DNA from: Panicum virgatum
Lineage: Eukaryota > Streptophyta > Magnoliopsida > Poales > Poaceae
Length of the DNA stretch: 64,000 bases
Direction of reading: 5' to 3'
Assembly (NCBI RefSeq): GCF_016808335.1
Contig: NC_053137.1
Location: 7,366,506-7,430,505, forward strand
The position numbers were made by a program, and so were the translations under genes. Under the pieces are notes generated by a model. It made no database searches, was not told where the DNA came from, and saw only the letters and a program-made list of their open reading frames with translations. Shown one piece after another: positions 41,207 through 55,176 of the stretch (position 1 is the stretch's first letter; each line of letters begins with the position of its first letter).

Positions 41207-42172
41207 ATAGCCGCGGGAAGGCGGTGGGGAGGGTCGAGCGCGGCGGTGGCGGCCGGCGAGCGGCGCGGAGTGCCTTTAATGGCGCTCCGGCTGCTTGCTC
41301 GTGTCGTGACGCGGCGGCACGGACGGCGAGGCCGGTTCGGGGTGAAAGGACAGCTCGGACAGGCTTGGCGAGCGGGCCAGCGGCACTGTGGTTGACGGCG
41401 GCCGGCGCGGTGAGCAGTGCCGCGCGTGGGCGTGGCCGGCGGTGATGGCAGGGCGGCACACGTGGGAGCAGCGTCAAGGCAGGGCGGTAGCAGCGAGTGG
41501 CGCGGCGTGCAGCGTGGTCACGCGGTGCGCGTGCGTGCGTTCGCGGGCGAGGAGCAGGGCCGGCGCGCGGGCGGGCGGCCGTGGCGCGGCGCGGGCGTCG
41601 CGGCGTGCGAGGCGAGCGCGTGTGCATGCGCGCGCGCATGTGTGCGTGGACAGGCCGAGTAGGGCGCGCACGCAGTGGCGGGCGGAGACAGCCGGGGGTG
41701 AGCGTGCGGGCGTGCGGGCGGTGCAGGGCCGGGGGAGGCGTGCGCGTGAGGGCCGGGCCGGGAGCGGCCAGGGCGAGCGCGGCGTGAGCGGCTGCTCTGC
41801 AGCGCGCGGGAGAGAAGGGGAGAGAGAGGAAGGAGAGAGAGGGAAAGAAAAGAAAAAGAAAAATTGAGAAAAGAAAAGATAATCGGAAAAGGGGAAAGAA
41901 AAAGGAAAAGAAAAGGAGAGAGGGGAAAAGAGAGAAAGGAAGAAATGCGTCGGCGCCGACCGCGGCGAGCGGTCGCGTGTGGCCGACAGTCGGCCGAGCG
42001 GCGCGGGATGGGACGCCGGCGAGGAAAAAGAGGGAGAGTACGGGCGACGGAAACCAGATGCCAGGACAACAGGAAATTTTGGGAGGGAAAATTAGGGTTT
42101 AGGGTTAATTGAGCTCAACGATGAAATAATTTAGCGAGTGTTTTATTTAGTAAATTTTTCCGTGATGTCACA
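41207..42172 (-). mobile_element. Truncated chromovirus LTR, unit 2
   Basis: Same breakpoint (ATAGCCGCGGG) and same end as 21080-22037, so the truncation predates the duplication. Small indels in the GC-rich part. Confidence 0.8.
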
Positions 42173-43309
42173 AACCTACCCCACTTAAAATGAATCTCAT
42201 CCTCGAGATTCGGCTGGCTCCTAAACAGGTGGGGAAACTCCTTCTTCAGAGCATCTTCGCGTTCCCACGTAGCTTCTTCTACTCCATGTCTACTCCACTG
42301 AACTCTGCAGATCCATACTTCAGAGTTTCTCGTCTTCCTGGTGATGGTGTCCAAAATCTTGACTGGTGCTTCTTGGTATCGCAGGTCTGGTTGCAGATCT
42401 ATCATTTCTACGGGCACGTGTTCTGCCTCGGGTACCCTCAAACATCTTCTTAATTGTGAGACATGAAACACTGGGTGTATATCCGACATTTCTTCCGGTA
42501 GCTCCAGACGGTACGCTACTGCTCCGACTTTCTTCAGAACTCGGTACGGTCCAATGTACCGAGGGGCCAACTTTTCTTGTACCTGAAACCTCCGGGTCCC
42601 TCGAATGGGTGAAACCTTGAGATACACGAAATCTCCTGGGTTGAAACTTATTTCCCGTCTTTTCTTTTCCGCGTAGCTCTTCTGTCAAGACTGGGCGGCT
42701 TTCAACTTCTCGCGGATTTCTGCTACTCTTTCCTCGGCTTCCTTTATGAGTGCGGGTCCGATTAGGGCACGCTCTCCAACTTCTGACCACATTAGGGGAG
42801 TTCTGCATTTTCTCCCGTAGAGAGCTTCGAACTGGTGACATGCCCAAGCTTGCTTGGTAGCTGTTGTTGTATGAAAACTCGGCGTAGGGTAAACTCTGTT
42901 CCCAATCCTTGCCATAGGTAAGGACACATGCTCTCAACATATCCTCCATGATCTGATTCACCCTTTCTGTCTGGCCATCCGTTTGCGGGTGATAAGCGGA
43001 GCAGAAATCCAACTTGGTGCCCATGGCTTTATGCAGACTTTTCCAAAATCTAGAGGTGAACTGGGTCCCTCTATCTGAAACAATTATGCTGGGCACACCA
43101 TGCAGCTTTACTATGTTTTCCACGTAGAGCTTGGGCTAGCTTTTCCCCGTCGTAGTTGGTTCGTACGGGTATGAAATGGGCTGATTTAGTAAGTCGGTCC
43201 ACTATTACCCATATGGAGTCGTGTCCTATCTGTGTTTTGGGCAAACCCACTACGAAGTCCATTCCTATCTCATCCCATTTCGAAACCGAGATGGGTAGGG
43301 GTTGCAACA
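42173..43309 (-). mobile_element. Chromovirus integrase and chromodomain fragment, unit 2
   Basis: Matches 22038-23171. The integrase is broken in several places, for example near 42640-42685 (in-frame stop in the CTTCTGTCAAGACTGG stretch), at 42830-42850 and at 43124-43140. The N-terminal zinc site seen in unit 1 is absent because the fragment ends at the deletion junction at 43305-43309. Confidence 0.82.
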
Positions 43310-44218
43310 AGAACACGATAGTTGATGTAATCTAAGTAAACCATGCAAGAGCAAAGTAAACCCAAAGCCAAGTCGCGAACTATTAAGCATCAAAGCATCA
43401 TCAACAAGAATCGTGATAGATCAATCTCATAAAGGATTTGGCAATTACAACTCAAGATCTCCTTACAACCCCATGAACAAACAAGGACTTTACCCCATGA
43501 AGCTAGGCGAAGCGTAGTCCATCATGGTGACGAAATCTCCGGCAAGGGATGGATCCCTTGCTGTCCTCCAACTTGCAGCGGCGCCGAGGGATGATGAGGC
43601 CTCCGATATCGCCTTTCTCTTGTGTCTAACTCGATTCTGCTCCTTGACGTCGTCTCCCTGAATGCTCTCCGCGTGAGCCTGTGGGAGGGGTCTTTAAATA
43701 GCCTCAGGAAACCCTAGGTCGAAGGGGAGGCCGAGACTCCCTGGAAAGGGCCTGGAGTCTTCTGGAGTTTATACCTTTCACGATTGCACCATGTTGGACG
43801 TCGTTATCTTCGAGATTTCTTCGAGGGAAAGGATAGGACGGGAAATCCTTCCTTAATTCTCTATTTTCTTTGCTTAGCCCCGAAGTATCTCGATCTCATC
43901 TTATGGGCTTTGTCATTTGAGCTTCATTGGAGGGTGGATATGCTTGAACGGGCTTCTAGTCGTCATGGCCTTTGGTCCTTTGCTTGGGCTTTGGCCTTCG
44001 TCTTTCTTCATGTTATTGCGTGATCATGGGTCTCGTCGAAACATCTCCGAAAATGTCCAATTTCCTGCCAAAATACAACATGCTCCAAAATCCAGGACAA
44101 AATCGAAAACGGTCAAGTTCGGGTGCCAAGTGGCGGGTTAGTACATGAATCATCCCGAAGAATTTACCAAAACATCTCCTAATTGTATAACAAAATGGGT
44201 ACTTAAGGAGCGCCAACA
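43310..44218 (-). mobile_element. Tat/Athila-type LTR, 3'-truncated, unit 2
   Basis: Matches 24395-25388. The left 394 bp, the primer-binding site and the gag piece are gone through the deletion shared with unit 3. A further private 85-bp loss lies at 43755. Confidence 0.8.
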
Positions 44219-45022
44219 TTCCCCCATGCTTAGCTTTTGCTCATCGTCGAGCAAATCAAATCATCAAGTCCTTCCAAGGGTTGCTCGAGAGTTCTCAAAC
44301 TGAAAAATTTACTTATGCAAACAAGTCTAACAATATTTCTTCAAACAAAGGTCAGAGGAGCAGCGAGGATAATCATATCATGGGTGTTTAAAAACTCATC
44401 CAATATTACTCCACGACTCTTACCTTTAACCGGCAACTTGAATATCGACAACACTTGCTTTTCTCGCCATCATTGGAGGTTTTTTTTTCTTTCTTCTCTT
44501 TTTTTTAGTTTTTAGAAGCAAAATACCCTGCAACAAAGGTTAGACCAAAAATTCTTGCACAAGTCCTTTCATGTCTCTTGATATAAGTGGCTATCCTATT
44601 ATTATTTGCAAACTCTCATCTCCCAAAAGTCTATCAAGTATAAAGTGGGCTATAGGTGAGGCTAGCAAAGTATATACATATATTGTCAAGTTAAGAAAAC
44701 CTTCTAATGATTGCTTACCTTCCGAGCCAATGATCATGAGAGTTTCTCCATAATGTAAGGGGTTCAAGGGTAAGAAGATTTAGAATGGTGGACATGTGCA
44801 AAGGCATACAAAAAGATTGACTTCAAGGCACAAGCGTCGTCCTCGTTGTCGGATTGCACATGTTGGAATTGAGGATATTGTTCAAACAACAAGGTGATAT
44901 CTCTTTGCATTTCTCTAACCATAGAATCCCTTCATTTATTCTTTTCTTCTCTTCTTCTTATTTTTTTCTTTTCTTTCTTTCTCCCGAATTTTCCTTCTCT
45001 TTTCCGAACCTTTTTATAGGAC
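44219..45022 (-). mobile_element. Tat/Athila-type 3' internal region, unit 2
   Basis: Matches 25389-26195 with few changes, starting with the polypurine tract. Confidence 0.55.
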
Positions 45023-46656
45023 ACTTTCTATAAAACATAGATACTGCAAATCTCCAAAGTGGCTCCAAAACCCCTTGGCTTCTATTAGCACCTTTCTTTA
45101 TTTTCTTGGGATATTTTCCCTTAATGCAATCTATGCATTTTTCATCATAAAAAACCAAAGAGTGGAGTATATTTTCTTTAATGAGACGTTCAATTCTCCC
45201 CCTCGAAATATGGCATAAACGATAGTGCCATAATTTCGAAGAAGTCTCATTATCGTCTCTTTTACGCTTATTATCAGGAGTGGATACAACATTATTGATT
45301 GCATCATTTGTGGAAATAAGATAAAGTTTGTCTTGTCGGATGGCAAGACCAACATTACTCTCATTATATATAATTATACATTTCTTATTTCCAAAATTAC
45401 AACCAAAGCCGTCATCATCAAAACATGATACAGAAACTAAGTTTCTTTTCATGGATGATACATATAATACATTATTAAGCTGAAGCTCAAAACCAGTATG
45501 TAACAAAAGTGTAAAAACACCAACAGCTTCAGCTTCAACTTCAACTCCATTAGCCACCCTGATTTTTCTTTCCCCTTTTCCTAGGTTTTCTTAGGGTCAT
45601 CTTGGTAGCGAATCCCTGCAAAGAATTAGCAACGTGAACAGTTGCTCCTGAGTCAATCCACCAAGTATTGGTGGTATAATCAACATATAAGGACTCATCT
45701 ACAAAATTAATAACATCATTACCTTTCTTATTAAGCCAGCTTAGTAAACCAATACAATCCTTCTGAAAGTGTCCAGGTTTGCCAAAAAATGACATCCTTC
45801 TTTCTTTTCCTCACTTCCAGCATCTGTATTGGTATTTTGCTGGGGCTTTTGTTGTGGCTTATTCTGCTTGATTTTCTTAGAACATTGCCCCTTATTTTTA
45901 AACTGAGGTTTTTTAGGCTTCATATATTCATTGACAAACCTTTTATATTGCCGTTTCTGAGAGGTCTGAAATTGACCAATATGTTCAATCCTCTCAGCTT
46001 TAATCCTTTCGTTCTCTTGGACACACATGGCTATCATTTCATCAATGCTCCACTTTATTTTCATAGCATTATAATTGATGGTAAATGGAGAAAACTCCGG
46101 GGGCAAAGATGACATTATGAAATACACAAGAAAGCCATCAGAAATTTACATTTTCAAAGACTGAAGTTTAGCAGCCATGTGACATTTCTTCATAATATGC
46201 TCTCTTAAGGTTCCGGTTGGATTATACTTTTCTTCTACAAGCCTCTTTATTAGAGTGCTTGCATAGATTTTTGAGGAACCTTTGAACTGATCCTTAACTT
46301 TGCTAAGGTATTCCTTAGCACTATTTGAGTCCGGAATAGCGCCTCTAATACTTTCAATAATAGAACTTTTAATTATCATGAGGCACTTACGATTTGATGG
46401 CTCCCATAAAGCCTTCTTATCATTATATTCTTTTCGGAGTGCTTCATAATTTTCAGCGTCGTGCTGAGGCTCTTTAGGGGCATCATTATTGAGAGCATAA
46501 TCGAGATCCAGCAGAGCTAAATTGATCTCTAATTTTTCTTTCCATGAAACATAATTGCTCTCATTAAGTGGCTCAATACCGTTTATCAGTCTGGTAATAT
46601 GAGCATAAGATGCTGCATCCAAAAACATAAGGAAAAACTTTAGTGAGCAACATCAT
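45023..46656 (-). mobile_element. Ty1/copia fragment, unit 2
   Basis: Matches 26196-27827, including the same TAA between the two gag segments (around 46145). The A run at the zinc knuckle (45785) has one A fewer than in unit 1, so the gag frame shifts before the knuckle, and one extra base at about 45046 changes the truncated end. Protease (WWIDSGATVHVAN) and pre-integrase blocks are still readable. Confidence 0.85.
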
Positions 46657-47840
46657 TGAAAGGATCTTAAGATGCCTAGAGGGGGGGTGAATAGGCAATC
46701 TGCAATTTAAAACACTTAACAAAAATGTCAGACACAGACTAGCTCAGATACTCCGGGTATAGGCCCGGATACTCCGGGTTTTGTGATCCGGAGTATCCGG
46801 AGATATATCCGGAGTCTCCGGGTATGAATGACCTGAAAGAAAACTGTAAGAATCTATGTATGAAAAGTAGATCGAGTTAAAGTAAGAGTACCAGGAGTTC
46901 CTTAAAGTTGATATCCAACAAACAAAACTTACTAGAAACTCGTGAGTGAGTAGATCGAGCTCAAACCCTAGAAATGAAGTCTCACAAGCAAATAGCAAAG
47001 AAATCAAGTAAACTAAAACAAAGGAGACAAGGATTTATTTCCCGAAGTTCACACCCGAAGGTGCTACGTCTCCGTTGTGGAAGGATTCGAGAGACGGTGC
47101 TCAAGAACCCCTATGCTCCTCTTCCAAGGGCGAGATCACCTCTCAAGCCCAAGGTTACTTACTATGGATTCCTCGGCGAGGAATGGAGCTTACAAACTTC
47201 TTGTGCAGCTCACAATCTTGATTGAGCAATCACAAGCACACCTAGCCGTCTAGGAGCACAAGGCTCCAAGAGTAACAAACTTGAATCCGCGGGCTTGACC
47301 AAAACCAAGTGCTCAAGAGATGGAAATGAGGCTCACTAGCACTAATCCTTGCTCTTGCTTGCTTCTCACTCAAATCCCTCAAGGGAATCACTCAAGAATG
47401 GAGAAAGGGGAGTGAGAGAGCTCTTTCTTGGCTTAGGTTTGAGTTCAGCTCGTCAAAGTGATAAGAGGAGGAGACTGAAGGGGTATGGAGGGGGTATTTA
47501 TAGTCTTCGGCACAAAAATAGCCGTTGGGCAAAATGGTACCCGGAGACTCCGGGTATATGCCCGGAGACTCCGGGCAACACTGAATTTTCAGCCCGGAAA
47601 CAACACCCGGACACTCCGGGCAATGGGGTTCGGAGTATCCGGCCCTATACCCGGAGTATCCGGGTAATGCAGGGAAAAACTTCGGTTTATGGCTCACAAG
47701 CGTTTGTATAGGTTCTCTTGAGCACAAGATTTAAATCTAAACCCTTGAACAGTCCCTCTTGATTGTACGGCGTTTCTATACTCAAATTTCAAATTTAAAA
47801 TCTAATTTCTTGAGTAAACTTGATCTCCGCTTTTTCATTT
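46657..47840 (-). mobile_element. Ty1/copia LTR, unit 2, missing its outer end
   Basis: Matches 27828-29011. The outer 139 bp of the LTR and 404 bp beyond it are removed by a 543-bp deletion. The minus-strand TATAAATA is kept at 47495-47502. Confidence 0.8.
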
Positions 47841-49658
47841 ATGTGCAGCCCATGAACACTATTAGCACAATACTATACAGCCCATTTAAAAAATAACAAA
47901 ATAAAAGGGAAAAATACTATTCTTTTGGGCTCATTAAACTTCCCGAATCAGGCCAAAAACAGCCTGCCCCGTTAACCTCAAACCGCCTCTCCACCCGGGC
48001 TCTAGGCCCAAAAAAATTGGCCTGGGCCAAGAAATCGGCGCCCCCACGCCGGCCCATTTGGCCTATGGGGTGGCCGGCTGCCTCGTGCCATTGGATCCCA
48101 ATCCGACGGCCGAGAGCAGGCCCGCGGTTGGGGAAAACAGCTGCAGGCCACACCCCCTGAAAACCTAATCCCCTCCCCTTTCTCTCTCTCTCCTATCTCC
48201 CTCTCACCCGGCGGCGGCGGCGCCCTGGGCCGCGGGGACATGCGCGCGCCCTAGGCAGGAGCCGCGACAGCGGCGCGGAGCGCCCCCTCGACACGCGGCA
48301 GAGGAGATGGCGGCGCTGGTGAGCTTTGCTCGCCGGAGGTGCGCACGACCATGGCCGATGCGCAGCTCCGTCGAGCATCGCTCGTCAGTGCCCTAAGGGG
48401 CCCCAGCCGCACGAAGATCCGCAACGGCAATGGGGAGGTTAGGCCAAAACTGGGCGGCGACGCAGATGCACATGGACGAGCGGCGCACAAGGTGGCTGTC
48501 CGGGCTCGAAGGAGTGGTGAGGCCACTCGGGAACCAAGTTCCCGAGTGAGCACTTGCATTAATCAACGGCAGTGGCATTGCCGTGGTCGAAGAAGACCAC
48601 CACGGCTACCACAACCCATAAGGTAAATCAATCCACCCCTCCGCACTTAGGATTTAGGTTAGGGTTCATGACATTTGGGGATTTTAGGGTGTTCAAGGAT
48701 TAAGCAGTGATAAATCATGCATAAACATGATAAACTTCATAAGCATAAGCTTGATTTAAACATGAATCACTTGGACAGTGAAGAAATTAAGACAAAACAT
48801 CATGAATTGCATGGACAGTAATTAAAGCATATTGAACATGAATTTCATGAACATATTCATAGGCATGCACAAGGACATGAATTTGGGCACAGGTACATCT
48901 AGAGATGCAAGAATTACACATGAACAAGGATCCAAAAGGATCTAGCATGGCCCTGGTGCCACTGTTAGTTCCCCTGGATCGACTAAATCCTGATGGATCA
49001 CAAGTAAATACATAGAAATAGGTATTGGCATACCTCCTTTAGATGTGGAGACCATCAAGATATGTAGATGGTATGTGTGTGTTCTTCCTAGTGCTTGCAG
49101 TAGAAGATTTTGATCAGGAGTGAATGAGGGAGGATAGATGCTTACCTTTTTACCGTGTTTATCTCCCTATTTATACTACTGTGCACTAGGGGAACCAGCA
49201 CCATAATCTGTTGGCCATTGCCCACTGATCATAGGCAAAAACCATTTGAGGCTTAATAGTTTAGATCCTAGCCATTCATTTATGTTTTAACGGCTAAGAT
49301 CAATTCCAACATCCAGATCATGGATTTAGGATAAAAGGGTAATCCAACAGCAAGATAATTACAGCATAGCAGGATGGAAGGAGGTGGCCAAAGACATACT
49401 TAAGCTTTGGGTTGTGCGTTCATCTGACAAGTTGGAAGGCTTGATCTGATCCTGCGCCGGCCATGCATAACTTGATGGGTCAGCACAAGTGAAAAATATA
49501 GCTCATCATTTCCACATATGTGTATGTCTAATGTCTGTGACCCTGTGTATGTAACTGCAAACGAGGCTATTCATGATGCGATGCTTAACCTGTTAAATCA
49601 CATTTGGCAGAGAAAAGCTTCCATTTACTGTTGCTACTTGCTACTACAGACTTCCAGG
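47841..49658. other. Unassigned repeat-like stretch, unit 2
   Basis: Matches 29555-31378, including the 25-nt hairpin at 48524-48548. No gene recognised. Confidence 0.4.
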
Positions 49659-52600
49659 GCTTATGTGACAGACCCGCCGAGTTAAAACACTTAATTAAGC
49701 GTAACCGCCATCATTTGAACACATCAGGTGCATTAGCTTAATTAAGTGTAACTTGACAGGCTGTTTCTAACCCACAGGCCGATCGAAACACACCAGAAGT
49801 CTCGCACGAAGGCGAGCGCAGAAGGTACCAGCATGATACAATCTTACAAAAATAGTAAATAATATTAAGACTTTTACAAAATAGCTTTAAATTTAAAATT
49901 TACAAAGAATAGATAGCAGCAGAAGAGAATCTAACTTATAGAGCATTTTTACTAGAGAATAAATAAAACAAAATAAATAAATCGAGAACTACCGAGACGT
50001 GAAGACAAGGCACCACATCGAGCCCACTGATGTGAAACCTAGTTAGCTCCTATACCTGAAATAGGGTAAACAACAAACCCTGAGCAACTAATACTCAGCA
50101 AGACTTACCCGACCAGTGGATATACTTAGCCCATGTATCTAAACATGCAAAGTTTTTTGGCTGGTGGTTTGTTTTGCAGAAAAAGCAACTAGAAGTAAGT
50201 CCTTATTTTCCAAATTTTAGCTCCAATTTCTATCAAAGGATTTACTGATCATCTATGGTTTGCAAATTACAACAATCAAGGTGAACAAATCATTAATTAG
50301 TTAACATCAGCCCTCATTTCATCTCGTTCTATTCAATTTCCTTTCTACGATGTGACCAAGAGATCAAGGCTCTCATAACCACGAGATACGGCGAATCGAT
50401 TCGATTTAACCTTGCAATGTGGACCTAACCAACACGGCATGCAAAAGCCTCGTCGGACCCCACGCACCAACCTTTCCCCTCCCCGCCTCAAACTACAGGA
50501 ACCAGCCCAATGACATATAGTCAGCCGAACCCTACGTGAGACCACCAAAAATAAACATATGCAACCCCTTTCTCCGCGGCCACTCGACTACCCTAGGAGT
50601 TGGGTGCGGGTTCCTGTATTTCCGAAGCAAAGCAGTACTCGGCTTATCGGTTTCGACTACCTCCTACTCCCGGTATGCGGTTAGTACAATTCAATCCCCG
50701 ATCAGCACAGCCGACAACGGAACGGTCCTTAATCATCACAGATGGGGCAACACATTCCCCCATCCGTTCTCCCATCCCATACCTTCCATCTTGAACATAA
50801 TAACTCCTATAATGTAATATAAAGACATCTTATATATCGCCAGTGACAGAATTATCACTCGACTTCTATCGAACCCTATTACGCATAGCAGTGCTAACGA
50901 CCTATCCATACTAGTATAAGTCCCAGGAAAACCTAGGGACCATACAACTAGGGTTTCAAACTGAAGCATCCCCTCATGAGAGAAGACTTAAATGTGATAC
51001 AAACATCAGTCCCAGAAGGATGATGACACATTTATTACATCAGATGGTTCATCACCGTACAACTCTACGCAGTGTTTAATGTCCAAACAACACATTCAGA
51101 CATTAATCTAGGTGGTCAAGGAATGGTCATAACAAATCAAGGAGTGGCTATCCAACCGTGTTTTCAGCAAGCAAAATATATGCAATTTTCTAAAACAGGC
51201 CAATAGGTTGTGTTTATAAAAACTAGGACAAAAGCATGCATCAAAGGATTGGATTGAACTTGCCGTCTTCAAAGCCTTCGGGGAGGTCCTGATCGAAGCA
51301 CTGTCCTTCGGGTTCGGGGTCGCGGAACTGGTCCTCGTTTGCCTGCTCACAGTACTGCTCATCGACAGGTTCTGCCTCGTTCACACCGTGATCTACGACG
51401 CACACAAACATGCACACAATCAAGAAACAGAAATAAAAGTTTAATCGTTGAGCTCGAATCGGAAATAATTAAGATATGGAGATAGAAGTGATATTTTCGG
51501 GTGGTTTCTTAATGGCACGGCCAAAACTATATTAGAAATGGCGTGGTAAAGTTTAGGGTCGGTCGGAGAAGTTTTGGCGCATGAAATGATAGGTTTTATA
51601 AAGGCCTAGGGGTTAAATAAGGGTTCAGGGCTCATTTGTAAATTGTTTTGGAATGGAAAGGACTTAGTTGTAATTTTTGGAAATATTTGGGGCTTGCTAG
51701 AAAGGTGTAGGGGTTTATTTGATATTAAGTTTATATGATGAGGGGTTAGTTTTCTAAATAGCTAAAAGCAGAAGGGCTTTTAAATTAAAGTGACACAAGG
51801 GGGGGGTTCTTTTCGGGAATAGAGGGAAAGCCAGGGGGTTTTGTGGCAAAAGGCCACCTCCTTCCTCCTCCCTCCACGGGAAATAGAGGATGGGGAGGCT
51901 AGGCGCCGGCGGCGGCCAATCCGACCGTTCTGGGCCACGACGGCGGCCGGGAGCGAGGGGGAAAGGGGCAGGGAGGTGCGGAGGTCTGATCCCTGGCCGC
52001 AGCTCGGCCAGAGGCGGCCCGAGGTGGCCTGGCCACTAGAGCGGGCGGCGGTGAGCGGCAGCGGCCGGGGTGGCGCCGCTGTTGAGCTCGGTGGCGGCCA
52101 AGAGGAGAGGGAAAAGGAGGAGGGCACCGAGGGGGACCTATTACCCACCTTGGCTCGGGCTGGGATGCTGCGATGGGGTCGGTCCACGGTGGCCGGCGGG
52201 CGGCGAGCAGAGTTGCGTGTGGCGGCGGCGCTGGGGCTTGGGAGGAGGCGCGGCTCGTGGTGGTGGCGGTTGCGTAGCTCGGAGGCGGGGCAGGGGCCTC
52301 TTTATAGCCCCGGGAAGGCGGTGGGGAGGGTCGAGCGTGGCGGTGGCGGCCGGCGAGCGGCGCGGAGTGCCTTTAATGGCGCTCCGGCTGCTTTCTCATG
52401 TCGTGACGCGGCGGCACGTGCGGCGAGGCCGGTTCGGGGTGAAGGGACTGCTCGGGCAGGCTTGGCGAGCGGGCCAGCGGCACTGTGGTTGACGTCGGGC
52501 GGCGCGGCGAGCAGTACCACGCGTGGGCATGGCCGGCGGTGATGGCGGGGCGGCGCACGTGGGAGCAGCGTCAAGGCAGGGCGGCAGCAGCGAGTGGCGC

Positions 52601-55176
52601 GCTTGTGTGCGAGGACAGGCCGAGCGGGGCGCGCGCGCAGTGGCGGGCGGAGACAGCCGGGGGTGAGCGCGCTGGGGCATGCAGGCGGTGCAGGGCCGGG
52701 GGAGACGTGCGCACGAGGGCCGGGCCGGGAGCGGCCAGGGCGAGCACGGCGTGAGCGGCTGCTCTGCAGCGCGGGGGAGAGAAAGGGAGAGAGAGGAAGG
52801 AGAGAGAGGGAAAGAAAAGAAAAAGAAAAATGGAGAAAAGAAAAGAAAATGGGAAAAAGGGAAAGCAAAAGAAAAAGAAAAGGAGAGAGGGGAAAAGAGA
52901 GAAAGGAAGAAATGCGTCGGCGCCGACCGCGGCGAGCGGTCGCGCGTGGCCGACAGTCGGCCGAGCGGCGCGAGATGGGACGGCGGCGAGGAAAAAGAGG
53001 GAGGGTACGGGCGACGGAAACCAGATGCCAGGACAGCGGAAATTTTGGGAGGGAAAATTAGGGTTTTGGGTTAATTGAGCTCAATGATGAAATAATGTTG
53101 GAAATAATTTAGCGAGTGTTTTATTTAGTAAATTTTTCCGGGATGTCACACAAACAATTCCTGTACATAATGCTCAAATAATAGATATATATATAGGTGT
53201 CGTAATTTAAATTAATAGGTTGTGCACCAGGGGCTTGCCTGAGGGTAACACTAAGTTAGTGTTAATATTAACAAGGCCTTGGGTCCTTCCGACCATTGGG
53301 CCGGGTCTTCACGAATTCCCTCTCAATCTTTCTGCTCCGATCCGGGGCTTCGCGATCCATTCGTAGATGTCATTCTCGCTACGAGCTCTACATGTATGCA
53401 TATGATATGCCAATTAAATGCTCATGAAATAAGAATAAAATTTTACAATCACAAAGTAACTATCGATCGAGTATAAACGCTACGATTTACCTACAATTAC
53501 GACTGTCATCCCTAGTGCTACCGGTCAGACCGGTATACCAAACCGGTCAGACCGGTCCCTACACCGGTCAGACCGGCTCGTCGGACCATGACCAGCACAG
53601 GAGCCATGTCCAAAACCTCCCGATCAATTTTATGAATGACATCTTCAGCTAAAGACTATACGTGTATAGGCATAAAATGTTAATTGACGCAATGCATAAC
53701 TCTAATTACACCTAGGAAATTGTTGATTGATTAACAAATGTAACTACAAATTATGGAATTACGACTTAGAAAACAAGGTGGTGGAGAATAGAATCTAATG
53801 TACCTAGATACCACTAACCTATTTTATAGAATCTTTATAGGGTTTTATTCACAAGAGAATTCTATTAGCCTTAAACCTAGCAATATGGTTTTAATACAAG
53901 TTATCTAGATTTGCCATAAGTAAAATAACTCGCTAAAGTAAATCATGAGCACATTTTAGTGATGAGCAAAATCTAGTATGATGTATCTACTAGTACCGTG
54001 TTCTAATTTTATTTACAAGATTCTTCTCAAACATAAACTATCCCTTAACTCATAGATATACTAATATATTAAGAAATCAACTAACATATCAAACTACGTT
54101 TTCTGGACATGAAATTCTTATAGCGTACTACATATGCCTAAACTGAACTACTGCCTAAATTTCATAATTTTTGGACCAACAGACCTGCCTAAACAAATTA
54201 AATGAGTCTAAACACAACTTAAATTTTTAATAGAGATGAAAAGGTCATTTCGCAACAATTAATATTTTTCCCCTGGAGATTTAGACCTAAACATTCAAAC
54301 AAAACTGATCTTATATTTTTAGAATTTTTTTAAAATTTACTAGACAACTTATAAACTTTCGTCAAATGAATAAAAGGGCTCCCACCGGTCGGACAGGTAT
54401 ATACAACCGGTTAGACCGGTCGGGGACGACAGCCATGTCACAGGGCCATGGCCAGTGGCACGGCGAGGGTCTCTCGCCGGCGGTGAGGCTAGCCAGTAGC
54501 AGGGCAGGGCGGCGCGACGGCCAGGGCAGCAGGGCAAAGCCGGCGCGCACAGCAACGCGGTGCAGGGACGCGCACGTGCAGCTCACAACGAGCAACAGCA
54601 TGACGACGGTGTCGACACCATGAATTGAGCGCGGAAACTCGCGGAACGCGCAAGAACGAGAAGAGCACGGGCATTAGTACCTCACCTAGCTTCTATTTGA
54701 GCCGCTGGACGAAGAAAACGGTGGCCGGACGATGGAGTTCGACGTCGAGGTGGAGCTTGATGGCCATGGATGGCTAGTGGCCAGAGGATCCGCGACTCCA
54801 GGCTATACGGCGGCCGGAGCTCAGTTCCAAGGGACTGGGGAGGGAGCTAGGGAGGTGAGGGAGCTTCGGGTGCGAGTGATTTGAGTATGGTGGAGCGGAG
54901 GCCGGGGATTTGGCTGGCGGAACGCGAGCTGCTCGAGCTCGTTCGAGCTCGGCTCGAGGAAGAAGAAAGGGAGGAAGGAGGAGGCGACGGCGTGGAAGGC
55001 TTCGGAGGATGGATAAGGACGCGACGTTGGCGCCGAGGATGGCCGGCACGTGGCCACGGCGCGCTCTCCGGCGAGGATGCTCGACGCGTGGCCGCCGTGA
55101 CGCGTGCTGCCGCTACCAGTCTGACTGGCCGGCGACACCTGTTCGGACCGGTCTGGCTGAGGGGTGTTACAGCTTA
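49659..55176. mobile_element. Outer solo LTR with GCTTA target duplication, unit 2
   Basis: LTR 49664-55171, flanked by GCTTA at 49659-49663 and 55172-55176. It matches 31384-36866. It carries one more ACCGGTCAGACCGGT copy near 53520 than unit 1. Confidence 0.9.
50957..53155 (-). mobile_element. Nested solo LTR with CAAAC target duplication, unit 2
   Basis: LTR 50962-53150 (2189 bp), flanked by CAAAC at 50957-50961 and 53151-53155. A minus-strand TATAAA at 52301-52306 is intact here but mutated in unit 1 (TATGAA at about 34018). Confidence 0.9.
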
